The notes: generated by a model not told the origin, from the sequence alone. A stretch of 64,000 bases of DNA from Takifugu bimaculatus (GCA_004026145.2 CP034975.1:21766213-21830212); one strand, 5' to 3'. Positions 10,863 through 23,600 are shown, counted from the first letter of the stretch. Numbers and translations are program-made.

Positions 10863-11329
10863 TGAAATCTGTCAGATATAACATGTCAACTGTATAATGG
10901 GAAACCATGGTGGCAGAAAAACCATGGTGTTGGGCTCCAGGGTCCCAGGCTGAGCGTTGTTTGGTTTTTACCTGCAGGGGGCTTAGAGGAGTGGATGATT
11001 TGCTGCAGCTGGCACTGCAGGCGGGCGCACCTGTCGGCAATCCACATCAGGCCACGTATTTAAGGATGGAGCGCCTGTCTGCCAGCATCAGAGAGTTTTG
11101 GTGTTTTCGCTGGTCTCCATGTTGCCCTGTGGGAGTGGAGAGTGCGTGGGACTTGACTCCTGTGTTGGCTCCGCTCTGGAGCTCTTTGTGTGCCCTGGAA
11201 GACTGGACAAATGCTTCCCTGCAGTCCAGGAGGACTGCCAGTTTGTTTGTTAAATAAAAACTAGTTTCTGGACTTCTTATCACTGCATTTTGGCTGCTTT
11301 CGGGTCCTGTAAAAACCCAAACCTTAACA
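10863..11329 (+). mobile_element. Probable solo LTR (Ty3/gypsy-like), copy 1
   Basis: This 467-bp block starts TG, ends CA and is flanked by the 4-bp repeat CATA (10859-10862 and 11330-11333). A TATTTAA box lies at about 11057 and an AATAAA polyadenylation signal at 11253. The end wording (TGCATTTTGGCTGCTTTCGGGTCCTG) resembles the U5 of the gypsy LTR ending at 20682. No internal coding region is attached, so it is probably a recombined single LTR. The 5' boundary is less certain than the 3' one. The 116-codon frame at 10907-11257 is LTR sequence, not a gene. Confidence 0.6.
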
Positions 11330-11870
11330 CATAGTGCACAGAAATTCGTGGTAAAAGGTTTAGCAAAGGAAAGGTTGGAACACTGTCTTAATATAAATGA
11401 GTTTGTTGGGAGTCTCTCAAAACGAACAGGTGGGAATTCATTTTAGCCAAGAGGAAAACAAAAATATCGTTTTCGTGCTACAGGTGAAGTGCATCAGTGA
11501 TTGTCAACAAGAGGCTGCACAGCATCTAAAAAGTGGTACCATGTGTGAGCCATATTTGAAAGCCTGATGACCAGTCGAGGTGGTCAGAAATTAGATAAAT
11601 CAGCTCTGCAGTCAAACCTGCCTCCTTCCAACTCTCTAAGGTAAAAATTCCACTCTCATTGGCCTTACTTGGAACAATGACTTTGCTTTATTGTTTGCAA
11701 TTATGCTATATTTATGCTATATTTTACAGCCAACTCTGGTTCTTTTAAGTGTGCTTAATGGATAAAGTGGATTGAAAAATGTATTACATTCAGTAGTCTG
11801 TAATAAGATACTTGAATGTTTTAAATTTTATTATTTTTTATGTTTTTATCTTATGTTAACTGAACATTTT

Positions 11871-11907
11871 ATTATTTTCTTGCTTAGTTACTAAGCAAGG
11901 AAATAAT
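11871..11907. repeat. AT-rich hairpin inside duplication copy 1
   Basis: Two 17-base arms (ATTATTTTCTTGCTTAG and its complement with one mismatch) flank a 3-base loop. The counterpart in copy 2 (60820-60860) is a perfect 18-base stem. Confidence 0.7.
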
Positions 11908-14263
11908 AATATTTCATCTTAAATTTCCAATAATAAGCCTTAGTTTATTGTTGGCAAGCAGATTTCAGTGGTGGTTTAGTCAGTTCTCAAAAATAGAGCA
12001 AAGCATTCTCAAAATAAAACCCATGTGTGTAATCAAAGCTGCTTAAACAGAACTCAGATATTTTGGGTCGCTGGCACTTACTCTTAATTCTTGAAATCAA
12101 CGGTAATAGAAAATGTAACAGGGAAGTCTCTTCCTGCCACAGGGAGCTGGGCATAACCTACCATAGAAAAATGAATTGACCCATTTCATTCCAGTGAATT
12201 TATCTTTGAGGAAAAGTATTTTAAGTAAACTCAACTTTAAATTGGACTTTGCAAAATTCTGCAAAACGAAATTCCTGGCATAATTCCATGCTTTGACATC
12301 ACCTATGAAAAACTAGAATATTTCCAATATTTTCACCAATTCATCCAACATCCATTTTTGTGGGGGCATGGAAAATTCCACTGCTTTTCCAAGACAGAGC
12401 AAAACTATTTTCAAACAGCATGCTGGGAGCTGGCCTACCTGGAAGCATCTTCAGGAATTATAATCATTCCAACACTAAGCAGCTGGTGTGTCTTCAACAC
12501 AGCTTTTCTCATATCGGTGGTAAGATATGAAAATAAAGGTTGAGATCATAAGACCATAAACTGAATAAAAATAAGGTACAGAACAGAGAATTTGGAAATT
12601 CCATTCTGATAAAAAAAGAACCAAGTCTTAAAAACAGGTGAAGTAAGACATGAGCCAGGAGATGGTGGAACGTTTTTCACATGCTACTGTGTCACAAACA
12701 GAGAAGGTCAGGGATCAGATTTCGGTCCCAAACAATGATGATGTCATTTAGTTGAAAGAAATGTATAGCTATAGAACCATCAGGATATATTTTACATTTT
12801 GTGGGGAAAACCAAATAAACAGTCACCAATAAGCCAATAATAGATATGAATGTGCTCTTCAAAATGTTCTAACATAATAATTAATATGCTAAAAATAATA
12901 ACGCTTCAGATGCAGCTAGTTATAGGGATGACAAAGGGATGATAAATCAGATTTAAATACAATTTTAAGATATAATTGGTTTTAAATATATCATGGTTTA
13001 CCAAGCTTCAAAGAGGTATAAGTATAAATCTCTTCTCTCAGGATTGTTAAAGTTTAACACTCACAAAAAAAATGCAGAATCTCTTGTTTAATTTGAAAAT
13101 CTTTTCAAAAATGCATTTTCCAGGGATTTTGCAGCACAAGACTTGCTAGCAACATCTGCATAAGAGTTGTTAATGTTGACTTCCACAGAATAATCCTGCC
13201 TATACACTCAACATGACTGCGCACAAAGTCTCACACTGTGGATGTCATTCGAGGCCGAATAAGCAGATTATTTGTATTTTAATGACCTAAGGTTGGGACA
13301 CCTGCACCTTTTATTTCCTCCGCTGAGTAAGGAGCAGCACAGCTGTTTCAACTTTTACATCAATATTTAATTCAAATTATTGTAATATACATGCAACTAT
13401 ACACTATACACAATACACACATAATACAGCCCAGTATTCTACAGTAAAGTTTATAAATAAGAATGCTTTGTGTTCTAACCAGAAATATGGACACAAGTGT
13501 CACACACAAGTCTGAAATGAGTAGTGTCATTGGCCCCATTTACACTCACATTTCCAAGAACTTTATTTACATGGAGTGTATTCACCACCATCCATTTTTA
13601 ACTAATTTTCCCTTACAAGGAAACAGTGTGTCTGAGCCTACTCTCTCACCGGCTCATTGTAGGGCTGACATAATATCCAGTCATGGTCAGAATCACAATC
13701 TAAGATCAATTTACATTATCTAAATCACCTTTGCCAAAAATACATGTCTTTGGGCCATGGAAGGAAGCCAGAGTTCCAGGCATGGGGAGTAAACTACACA
13801 CAGAAACCCCCCATAACCCTGAGGGGATTTGAATGCTCTTGCTGTAAGGGCGATATTGCTGAATTTGTTTATCCGGGTAAAGATCAATCCTGGTAATCTC
13901 TGTGGTTCACATTTTTACTACACCTCAAAGTTCCATAAATGTTATCTGATGCTATACAGGGGAGAGGTACATTACTTTACTACCAATTTTTTCCATTTAC
14001 CAGCTTGAAATCCCGGTAAATAAATTCTTCAGAAAACACCTTCAATACAGCCTGGACCTAATTGTTTTCCACCTTCTCCTTACTTCTCGTCTTGCACTCA
14101 TTTCCTAAAGGATCAAAATACAAATGCAAAAAACTGAGTTTGACCTATACTGAAAAAATATGCACACAAAACAATGAAATCGTATAAAAATATATGCAAA
14201 ATATTTAATTTAATTACAAAGCCATGACAATTAATTTCTAATTGAGGGTAGTATAGCTTTTAT

Positions 14264-14303
<40 letters not shown>
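14264..14303. repeat. (TAC)n microsatellite
   Basis: About thirteen uninterrupted ACT/TAC triplets. Confidence 0.95.
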
Positions 14304-16021
14304 GGCTAAAACAGTGATTTCTCATCCCTCTAATCTCAATTGTGTCCTGCAATAAACAGGACAGCGATCAAAAACTTGGGTGGGTCCAGGCCAGTCTTTA
14401 TCGATTTGTCAAGTTTATTTGAAAATCATTTAATTTTTGGCTTTCTTTACATTCATAGCTCTGATGAAAACAACAGATCTAGTCGGGGCTAGCTACATCT
14501 GTAAGCTGCTCTGCATGGATGAACTCTTGAGAGACTCTTCTTGTCTCAAGTTTATTATCAATGACAAGGTGTCATGCAGAGGTGTCATGCAGGGGGTGCC
14601 TGCATTATTCTGTAATATAATAGTAATACAGTATATCTAATATACTATATTAAGTATGACATATAATTTTAATTAAACCAAAATGTAATTCAATATTACA
14701 CTACTCATGCTTTTATGAGAAACATTTTAAGCTTAAATTGTACTTACAATCAACAACATTATTCAACAACAGTACATGGAGGAACTCTGTTGTTACCATA
14801 TTACCCTAAAGCTGTGCTGCACAAAGTCCTATATCTTTATTGACACGTAGACAGTATTTAAGACAGTATTAACATTCTTATTAGTTGGGTTTAAATTTCT
14901 GACTGCAGCAGAGGTGTGTATTGATCTTGTTGCCTCATAATGAGCCCCGGACCAGGAATCCTAAAGAGAATGTCATGGGAACCTGATAGTGATATTTAAT
15001 AGTGTGAGGCTTTAATGGCCTGGCCTGTACAAACAAGATAGTAGAAGCCTTAATTAAAGCTGTTTCTCTCTTCCAGCAGCTTGGATAATGTGAAATATAA
15101 GTTGCATTTAGTGCAAAGGAGAAGTAATACATAAAAAAAGTAAAGTCCAGCATTCCGGATACCAGACATCAAAATCCCATTTTTAATTCCGTCCCATTGA
15201 ATTCACTCTTCAAAGGATGTCCATGGACTTCATTACAGTGATAAATGGACATTAGAATATGATTTCAAAAAGCAATTGAAAAGCCATTAAAAGAAATTAT
15301 GCTGTGATGTGCTTAGAGATCTAATTACTTCCTGACTGGTTATCCGACACATTGTTAGATAGGTCCTGGAACTGGATGAAGGTCACTGCAGTGTGTGAGA
15401 CAACATAAATGAAATTTTGTTACATCGTTGCTGTGAATAGTACATGAAGTACAACCCATCACAGCAACTCGTGCTAGACCTAACCCAGCAGAACCTTTGC
15501 ATGAATATACTTTTAGACACTGGGGAGATAGGGACAAGGAACACACACCCACATGGGGGAGCCAGCAGCTGGAGCTGCAGGACGTGATCATGAGGTTCAG
15601 TCTCATTAAAGAAAGTTGATGTCATTTTGGGATGTACCTGAGTGGTTTTCATTGCTGTCAACCAGCGGCTTAACTTTTTATCTGCCACAGAGTCTCTCTC
15701 CATTAGTGTGTGCCCTCAACCACTTTCTGATATCACTGTCACACTGCACCACCCAATCCTGCACATTTCCTAGCTTCAATTTAATGCTTTTTATTTTCGG
15801 AATGATTGACAACATTCCATTCTTCCTCTGGTCTATACTATTACTTTCTCTTTTCCTGTTATCTTTAATACTCTTTCCCACTTCCCTGCTCCTCTCTGAC
15901 CTAAGCACACCTCACCTTTTATTGCTGCAGTGAACCTTGAGTGAGTCTCAAATAAAGGCAGGACTTTGTGACTTCACCTTCCATTAAAGTGGCTGTGAAG
16001 TTTAAATCATTATGCTTACAA

Positions 16022-16118
16022 CAAGAGGATTAAAAATGGTGAAACACTGAAGTTGTATCTTAAATTTACCCAAGAGGATTAAAAATGGTAAAACACTTGT
16101 TATACCTTAAATTTACCC
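16022..16118. repeat. Two-copy 49-bp tandem duplication
   Basis: CAAGAGGATTAAAAATGGT...TTAAATTTACC occurs twice head to tail (16022-16070 and 16071-16118) with a few differences in the middle. Confidence 0.85.
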
Positions 16119-16999
16119 TTTACCGTTTCCCTTTTAGTTATTTACATTGTCATTGCATGAAGTAAGTTGAAGTGGCAATATAGTATTCAGATTCCAAATA
16201 CCAGGATTATCAAAGAATAAAATGGGACAAAAGCTGACTCACACAAACAGCAATGGACAATTTATCCACTGAACAAACTGTGCTGAACTGGTACTAGTTT
16301 ATATTAATCCAAGTGAAAAGACTCCAATCCAAAGATCCATCTAAATCCCCCAGTGTTGTAGCTGTCACATGAATATCGAGCCACACAGAAAAGCTGTGAA
16401 TGAAATATGATTCCACGTGTACCCTTGCTGCGACATTGGTCTTCCTGTTCTGGGACAACTGCCAGTGGCTGTAGTTATTTTAGGTTGTACATCCTTCAAC
16501 ACTAGAAGTCCCAGAGAGCGGCCATTTGGCCTTTTTACCTAGAAAACCCACAAGACGGCCAATTGGCCCCAAGTCCCCCCTGTGGACACTCATTTTGTTA
16601 TGGAAATGTGGCTGTTAGTGGCACACGGCCGGAGCCACTTGAACCTGTGTGGGGGAGGGGACATACCTTACAGCTCAGGAGGTTCTTTTGAGAGCAAGCT
16701 TTAGTTGTGAGATGGATAAATACCTCAGTGAACATAGCCATAAAGACTTAAACTGGACTATGAGCTGTATGCAGTGGAAAGGATCAACAGGAAGGAAGGG
16801 ATCAACACACTGACATTTATTGTTAAAAAAACAAAACATATTTACAAAGAATGAAAAAACAACTTTTTTTTGGTGTGGAGGGTTGTTGCAGAAGTAATTG
16901 TTATTTTTTGTGCTAAAAATAGTAAAAAAGAAAAAGAAACCCAAGCATATTTACAAAGAATGAAAAACCATGCATTATGAGTGAAATACATGTGAGCAG

Positions 17000-17470
17000 T
17001 CACTCACAATCCTGGCACTGCCATTGCTCCTTTCGGCATTTCCCACATGCAAATCGGTAGCAGTCAACACAGCGCACAGTTGCATTATTGTCCCTACATT
17101 TAATTTTAGCCTGACACTTGGCTCTTTTTCCTAGTTGTGATGTGGAGGGTTGTTGCCGAAATAATTGTTCCTTTTGGGCCTTTTTCTTACCCAAGTGGGT
17201 TTGAGCCAACTCTCTTGCAAGCTTCAGCAGGAAATCCACCCGTCTCTCCTGCCTCCCGGTGCATAACTGATAGAGCACGTGTGCATTCAGTGCTGCCCTA
17301 TCTATCATGTTATAGAACACTGCTACTGGCCAGTGCCGTGTTCCTGCACGGACAGTGTACTCTCGCACCATCTGGTCCATGACATCGACGCCGCACTTTG
17401 TTGTGTTGTAGAGTGTGATGGTGTTTGGCTTCTTTTTGGTGGTATCCTGTGTCTGAATCATGCTGTGCAT
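17000..17470 (-). pseudogene. piggyBac transposase C-terminal part (DDE_Tnp_1_7 and Cys-rich finger)
   Basis: The 156-codon frame opens with KPNTITLYNTTKCGVDVMDQ, the highly conserved piggyBac block containing the last catalytic Asp (GVDVMDQM). GTRHWPVAVFYNMIDRAALN and a leucine-rich FLLKLAREL segment follow. The final 35 residues are a cysteine-rich, zinc-binding finger (pairs such as CVDC, CGKC and CQDC) ending at a natural stop. That finger is used for chromatin or DNA binding in PGBD-type proteins. The N-terminal domain and first two catalytic aspartates are absent, so the fragment cannot transpose. The frame is open without lesions, suggesting moderate age. Upstream minus-strand sequence after 17510 is not transposase. 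Confidence 0.88.
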
Positions 17471-17589
17471 GCTGCTGAGAACAGCTGCTGAAGCGATAGT
17501 CCATGTGCACTGAGGTATTTATCCATCAAACAATTGTCTGGTTGCAGTCGATGAGTCGTTATGGTCACATGGGACATTCACAGGTCCAC

Positions 17590-17745
17590 AATTTAGAATA
17601 GAATGTGTTTTTGTCTGTGTAGATTCTCAATCATCCAGGTCATTGTATCATTGTAGTTTTCTCTGTCAACTGGACTGGGTTTCTTCTCTTGAAGACATTT
17701 CGCCTTCTATCCAGAAGGCTTCTTCAGTTCTGAGTGAATGTGTTT
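17590..17745. repeat. Nested interspersed repeat within piggyBac
   Basis: Contains the GAAGACATTTCGCCTTCT...AGAAGGCTTCTTCAGTTCTG wording that recurs in fish genomes, with an internal GCCTTCT/AGAAGGC hairpin at about 17701-17720. I recognise the wording but cannot assign a family with certainty. It interrupts transposon sequence, so it arrived later or was captured. Confidence 0.45.
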
Positions 17746-17917
17746 TTATTCCTCATTCTCTGTAAGGTGTGACCCCCTCACCCCATGCACTGCCACTAAC
17801 AGCCTCATTACCATAACAAAATGAGTGATTAGTGTATTCGGGAAAAGTGGTCAGGCCAAATGGCCTCTGTGTGGGTCTTCTACGTAGACAGAAAAATGCT
17901 GGGACTTCTAGTGTCAA

Positions 17918-18752
17918 TAGCTTGTATTGCTATTTATAGATTTTATTTTATTTTATTTTATTTTTTTATTTTTTTTTTTACAGCCGAACAAGAATTTAGA
18001 AGCAAAATAATTACTTTTAAGTGATTCAAAATTAAGCTTTGAATCTGGAGGATGAGAAATAAAATAACTAGCACCTTCATTAGACCTGTGACTTCTTATG
18101 CAGATATACCATGTTCACGTTCTGAGGAAAATAAACATTCATATAACATTAACAACAATCCTTGTTCCACTTACACCAAAACCATCCATTTTCATGTTTA
18201 GAAAGGAAAGAGTGACTCCAGGCTGTAATATCAGTAAACAGAGGAGGAATAGATTGTTCAGGAATAATTTTTTGTGCATGAAGGGAAGGTTGCAGCTAAT
18301 TACTTGTTTTTTCCTCATGCTAGCTGTTGTCCTTCCAACTGTGCCATTGTAGACTTTAGCAAGGTTTTCTTATTATTGGTGAAAAATGTGCCAGTTCATT
18401 TGTAGCTCCAGCTGGAAAAAGGTTAGTGAAACTGAACAATCAATCCACACACCTCAACCAATTCAGTACAAAAGGACAGTCAACTCTCCTGTCCTCTGCA
18501 TGTATACTTGTATCATCAGTTTCTCACTGGAATTCAGTCAAATTCAGTTAAAATTAGAGATGGGCTGAACAGCTAAATAGTAATAAATACACAAACAGAA
18601 TAGAGTATCTTTCACTGGGCATGTGAATGAAGCGACAAAAGATGCCCATATTATGAAAAAGTCAGGATTTTAAATGATTGTTACCAATAGATTTGCCAAA
18701 TAAGCTACATTTTATGGATCTTCATAATTTTTCGATCGGCCTATTAACACTT
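17918..18752. other. AT-rich spacer with TTTTA-rich tract
   Basis: There is a low-complexity T/A tract at about 17939-17980. Nothing else is recognisable. Confidence 0.5.
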
Positions 18753-18810
18753 AAGGATAAGGATAAGCTTTATTGATCCCACATTGGGGAAATTCACGTG
18801 TTACAGCGGT
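18753..18810 (-). mobile_element. 3' tail of a LINE/SINE (minus strand)
   Basis: Read on the minus strand it ends with TTTCCCCAATGTGGGATCAATAAAGCTT followed by TATCCT repeats. This is the common 3' tail shared by teleost LINEs and their dependent SINEs. It is a severely 5'-truncated copy. Confidence 0.6.
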
Positions 18811-19838
18811 AGCCCGTGGTGTACAGTACACTTATAGAAATAGATGTAATTTCAAGGCATTCATTCAACATTCTAAAAATCACTTGAGTGACTGGAACAG
18901 TCAACTGAAACTTCCTGTTATTAGTCTCCTGACATTTAGAGCTCACTTTCTTTTGACTTGATTTTATTAACTTCAGTTTCATTACTAAGACAATTTTCTA
19001 CAGAGAGCACCATCCCATCCTGTCAGTCCTTTATTAGTGTGGAAGAAACTTGCAATTTGTGACAGAAGTGACAGAAAAATGCCCACATAAAATTTTAATG
19101 ATATGAGTCACATATACCGAACAAAAAAGCTACACAAAGCAGTAAGAACGTCCGTGGAATTGTTCCATTATTCAAATAAGTCACATCACTGACCAGTCAT
19201 GTTACATTAGACAGAGGTAACCATAAAAGTAGACAAGATTAATTCTGACTGGTTGTTAATTTATCTTGGCAGATTTGACAGAACCAGAATTAGCCAATTC
19301 TCTACTTAGCTTTCCAGGACCACATTACTTGTCTCTGATGATTTTTTTATTACCAGTAGTTAAAATTAACGTGGTTGACATTGTGGTCATAGGTGTCTCC
19401 ACCACGCCGCCATTACTGGATGGCGATCCTGACACTCAAGCACCTTCTTCTGCTGCCGTGATTAAATTATTACAATCTGTCAGTCAGGATTTGGCAGGTG
19501 TGGGACCACTTGATGGTTTATGGTTTGACTCAGATTGACATTTTTTGTTACTTAGTACTTTTTAAAGAAAAAAATAACCAGAATTTACATCCTGTTATTC
19601 AAAAAGTTTTGACTGACAGTTAAGGATTAGATGTCAGAGTACAATATTTACAGTACAGTGAAATTATTACTTTGGTTATTTTCTGACACACAGATATTGT
19701 TCAATCTATATTGCTTGAAACAATAAAGGGAATACAGGGACTCTTTTTTCCATGTAGGATAGGTATTGGTGGATGTTGTGTAGCAATGTTGAGGCAAAAC
19801 CCTAAAGGTAAATACGGCAAAAACATTTAATTACATAT
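18811..19838. other. Gene-free spacer
   Basis: Short unrelated open frames only; no element ends seen. Confidence 0.45.
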
Positions 19839-19949
19839 TGTCACAGCCCCTTTTCTCCAGTTCCCTCCTGTCCCAGTACTTTTCCACTGCCCTGCTCACA
19901 CCACACCCTCTGATCACCACACCCACACAATTTAGAAACTCTGTCCTCC

Positions 19950-20018
19950 CTGTCATCCGAGGCTTCCAGCGACGAGGACGAAGAGGAAGCTGAGACGGAG
20001 GCCTCTGAAGAATTTTAG
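19950..20018 (+). pseudogene. Acidic C-terminal tail of gypsy Pol
   Basis: Twenty-two codons rich in Glu/Asp (SSDEDEEEAETEASEEF) end at TAG, about 90 bp before the 3' LTR. The position and polypurine tract mark it as the end of pol. No catalytic domain remains. Confidence 0.6.
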
Positions 20019-20105
20019 CCCTCCTCCAGGCCCCCCTCCACCCACCCGGCTCAGCTTGGCCTTTGTTTTTGGGACGTCAGGGGCCGTCCCTTGAGAGGGG
20101 GGTTC

Positions 20106-20682
20106 TGTCACAGACCCTTTTCTCCAGTTCCCTCCTGTCCCAGTACTTTTCCACTGCCCTGCTCACACCACACCCTCTGATCACCACACCTGCTCTCAGT
20201 CACTGATCACACACCTGCTCTCAGTCACTGATCACACACCTGCCCTCACTCATCAATCAGCTCACCTACCAGTGTATATATTCTCCAGCCTCACACTCAC
20301 TCAGTGCCAGATTGTTCTTCTGCTCTCATGCAAGACTTTCCAGCGTTGTTTCCCTGCCGGATTACCCGTTACTGACCCTGCCTGTCTTTGTTCTGCCTGC
20401 CTTGCCTGTTCCCCGGACAACCTACCAGCGTTCTGCCCCTGACTACGACTTCTGCCTCAGCGTCTCTGGTTCCTGTCGGTTCACCTGGTTTAGACTTCGC
20501 TACTGCTCGTCCCACTCCCCGAGCCTGCAACTCATAGACTTTGTGCGGGCCCAGAAGAACGGACTATTTCCTGTGTTTCCTGGTCTGCCTGAGTTCCTGT
20601 TTGCCCGTGGGTTAATAAAAGTCATTACTACGGTCCAGCTTTCCAGAGTGCTGCTTTTGGGTCCTAAACTGCACCCGTCACA
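20106..20682 (+). repeat. Gypsy 3' LTR
   Basis: TGTCACAG...CCGTCACA, 577 bp. U3 contains two copies of a roughly 24-bp unit (CACACCTGCTCTCAGTCACT, 20185-20236) and a TATATA box near 20275. R/U5 holds AATAAA at about 20614. The same LTR family, more diverged in R/U5, occurs on the minus strand at 32896-33424. Confidence 0.9.
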
Positions 20683-20687
20683 CATAT

Positions 20688-23600
20688 ACCGTATAACTAT
20701 GCAACTTTAATTTCAGGGCATATGCAATAAATGATAAAAAAAATATTTTTTAATATATATTTTTTTAAGTATATAATAGATTGGGCATTTCTCTGCACCC
20801 ATAAATCTGTCTTTTTGACAAGCACCTACTTTTCACTGGAAACTGATGCTCAGCAGGGGCTTAGAGCCTCATTTAAGGGATGGTTTTCGACCTCTTATTG
20901 GAAACCAGGCTGCTGCTAAAATGAAATTCTGACTAATATTCTGGGATGTTAATGGGTAGATATGCTTTATATTTGTTTGTTTTTTCCATCTATCCTGTGA
21001 GGTTATTTATGTTAAAAGTACATTACAGGCTATAATAAATTCAATTCCTGAGATAGATCAGAATGCAAATTAAGTTCATACTATTTCTCAAAATATTATC
21101 ATTTTAAGACACTTGTATGATATTCAGCATTCCCCATCAGGTCACACTGGAGCAGTCATCCTTCACTAAGTAGCGTAAGTGCTACATAAATAAAAAAAAA
21201 ACTCACTTCTTACATGCAACACGATAAAGATTTATTATTGTATTTTGTTCAGTTTGACATCCTTATTGTAAAAATCTTCAGAATAAATGCATATGCACAA
21301 GTATAAGTTTTTTTGTTTATAAGTACTGATAAGTGGAGATAGTTGGATAAGAGATAGAGAAATACATACTATAAACAAAAAGGCTTTTAAAGATTTGTAT
21401 AATAAAGTTTTTTTTCCCGAAAAGTACTATAACCAATAGCAAATCAATATATTACTTGACAGCAGTAAAACACATGTAAAACACACCAAACAAAAGAAAA
21501 ATGAAGCAAATAGTGCTTTTGTACATTTGGTTTTTTAATACAAGTCATCATATGTGGATTTCTATCTCTCTCATGTATTCTCAACAGTCTGCATCAGTTA
21601 GATCTAGGTTATTACATTCTACCTGTGAACTTGAGCCCCAAAATGCATCTAAAGACCAGTCAGCACAATCACAAATGTGCCATTCACAAAGCACACAGAC
21701 ACACAGCTGAGCTGGGTTTCCAAGCAATCCCACTCACCAAATTGGAAGATATAGAAGATAAAGTATGGTGTCTGCTTGTTCGCTGTTGAGTGTTTCCCAT
21801 TTCCTTGGGCTTAAGAGATGACTTAGAGAATGACAATAGGATCTGAGGAGCTGTTGTCGAAGGCCCATTGGAGAAATCTCATAAGTGCATCACAGTCTTT
21901 ATCACAGACAAGCCAAAGTCTTCTTAATAAACACAGCTTGGGGAAAATACAGATGGTTCAATAACTATTTCACAAATTCTGAACATAAAATAATGACTTC
22001 CAGATATAAAGGTCAAGCTAATGAAGGATGACAAACATTGACAAATGAATCAATCTCACCTTGACTTAACACAACTGATTTTTCTTGTTGATTTGTGAGA
22101 ATAAATGGTGATAGTATCGAAGTGTTGTTTTGATAAACTTAAAGTTGCACAGCTGAGGTGCATGCTGGGTACTAGAGCTCTTTAATGAAGAACACAGCTG
22201 CAGAACATTACAAAACAGTACAGCTGTTGACCTGGAAGGGAAACAGCCATGCTAATACTGATGCTATTAATACAGAGTTGCTGCAAGTTTGCTTGCATGC
22301 ACATGCAAATAACCTGCTGAAGGAGAGAAAGGATCAGGCATCTGCAACAGCAGATTCTGTTTTGCAAACTGCAACCATGTTATCCTCTTTATAGATGGTG
22401 AAAACAACTACATCAGTGACCTCACAGCCTACAGCAGGTGTATCTTCTTGATGCCTTTTCTTCTTAGTTATTGCACCATATACAGCATTAGAATGTATAC
22501 ACTTGCTTAACATGGACATTATTTTCTATTGTTCTTTATTGTCTGAAACTGTAATATATTTTTTATACCTATAAATATCACCCAGTGTGAAATATTACAT
22601 GTGAATGAAGCCATATACACTTAAAGTTAACAGTAATGCCCATAAAATATACAAACATCCACATCACCAAGGTTTCACATCACATTTCTTTTCAACTTTT
22701 ATGAACTCCTGCTCGCTACATACTGACCTCTGACGCTCCAGTGAACTCCAACATTTAGATGTACATTTTTAGCAAAATAATTACACTCAAGGTTACTCTG
22801 ATTATAATGATCTGGTGATTGTGATTTCTGCTCTCTCTAGCCCATTTCCTCTTCTCCTCTTCCTTTTCCTGGTGCATAAATTTAGTTTAAAAATATTTTT
22901 ACATTTTACGTAACAAAATTACAAAAACAAAAAATATTTTACATTTATAAAGCAAATTGGTATCTTCCATAAAGTGTTTCATTCACGCCGTAATATTTTA
23001 ATGCATGCCCAATATGGTCTGGAATGATCTTTTTCTGTGTTCAGCATTGGCTGTAAAGCAAAGAAAAATAACCAAATTGGTCGGTGCAAGAGCAGTAGTG
23101 ATGCAGTGGTGCCATTCGGGCTTCAGGTTCAGATTGGGCACTGACAGGTTTTCTTCATGTTAAAAGGTCTTTTCTCCTTGCCTTTCCTGCTTGCTCAGGG
23201 CTCAGGCCCTGAATGACCTTAGAATGCAATCATGAACGTGAACAGATGCAACATAAATTCTGTATTGAACAGGATTGCTGTACTGACATGAACTGACCTT
23301 TGAGAAAGCTGGTTTTTGTGATGATGTAAGGTTATTTCACTAGAATTTCCAACCCCGAATGCCAGCTGCAGCCGCACACAGTGAGGAAGTCGCCACAGAC
23401 CTTGAATCCTCTACTCCAGCACTGCGGCTTTCTTATCAAAGTCTTCCGGACCTACAATCATGGCAGACCTGAAGAATTTTAGGTCGGCTGAGCAAACAGA
23501 CTATTACACATAAAAAATTGTGTGACCACTCCTACGGTGGTGGGAAATGTGAAGAGATTATTGGTTGACCCTCTGCACGGAGATTTACAACTGAGTGTTA

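Larger units (their letters stand above)
10671..13781 (+). repeat. 3.1-kb inverted segmental duplication, copy 1
   Basis: The reverse complement of 58957-62059 reads through this segment with only scattered substitutions. An 86-codon frame differs at three residues, a 116-codon frame at three, and a 61-codon frame at none, giving an apparent 98-99% identity. It holds a probable solo LTR, an AT-rich hairpin and otherwise unrecognised sequence. Homology stops abruptly at 10671 (Tc1 insertion site in copy 2) and at 13781 (Rex3 junction in copy 2). The near-identity argues for a recent event or an assembly artefact, and the distinct flanks argue against a simple artefact. Confidence 0.9.
13782..16499. 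other. Gene-free spacer
   Basis: No recognised gene. The first 60 bases beyond the duplication (through about 13830) include CATGGGGAGTAAACTACACACAG-like wording common in fish interspersed repeats, but no element ends are visible. Confidence 0.45.
16500..17913 (-). mobile_element. Internally deleted piggyBac-like transposon
   Basis: Terminal inverted repeats CACTAGAAGTCCCAG (16500-16514) and CTGGGACTTCTAGTG (17899-17913) bound a 1414-bp element. Subterminal GGCCATTTGGCC/GGCCAAATGGCC palindromic wording occurs near each end. The flanks are TCAA on both sides (16496-16499 and 17914-17917), a one-base variant of the canonical TTAA target. Inside is the C-terminal part of a piggyBac transposase on the minus strand. 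The catalytic core is missing and there is a nested repeat at about 17590-17745. Confidence 0.9.
19839..20682 (+). mobile_element. Rump Ty3/gypsy element: 5' LTR stub, 3' end of pol, full 3' LTR
   Basis: A 5-bp target duplication CATAT (19834-19838 and 20683-20687) brackets an 844-bp element. It begins with 85 bp identical in wording to the start of its own 3' LTR, then jumps to the last part of the internal region. That part holds an acidic Pol tail, then a GAGAGGGGGG polypurine tract directly before the LTR. A full 577-bp LTR (20106-20682) follows. Nearly all of gag-pol has been deleted from within the element after insertion. Confidence 0.9.

Noticed and set aside
10907..11257. 116-codon open frame conserved in both inverted arms
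   Set aside because: It lies wholly inside the probable LTR, and conservation follows from the arms being recent copies.
13463..13723. 86-codon frame conserved with 59015-59275
   Set aside because: Three amino-acid changes match the neutral arm divergence. No domain is visible, and the composition is that of random AT-rich DNA.
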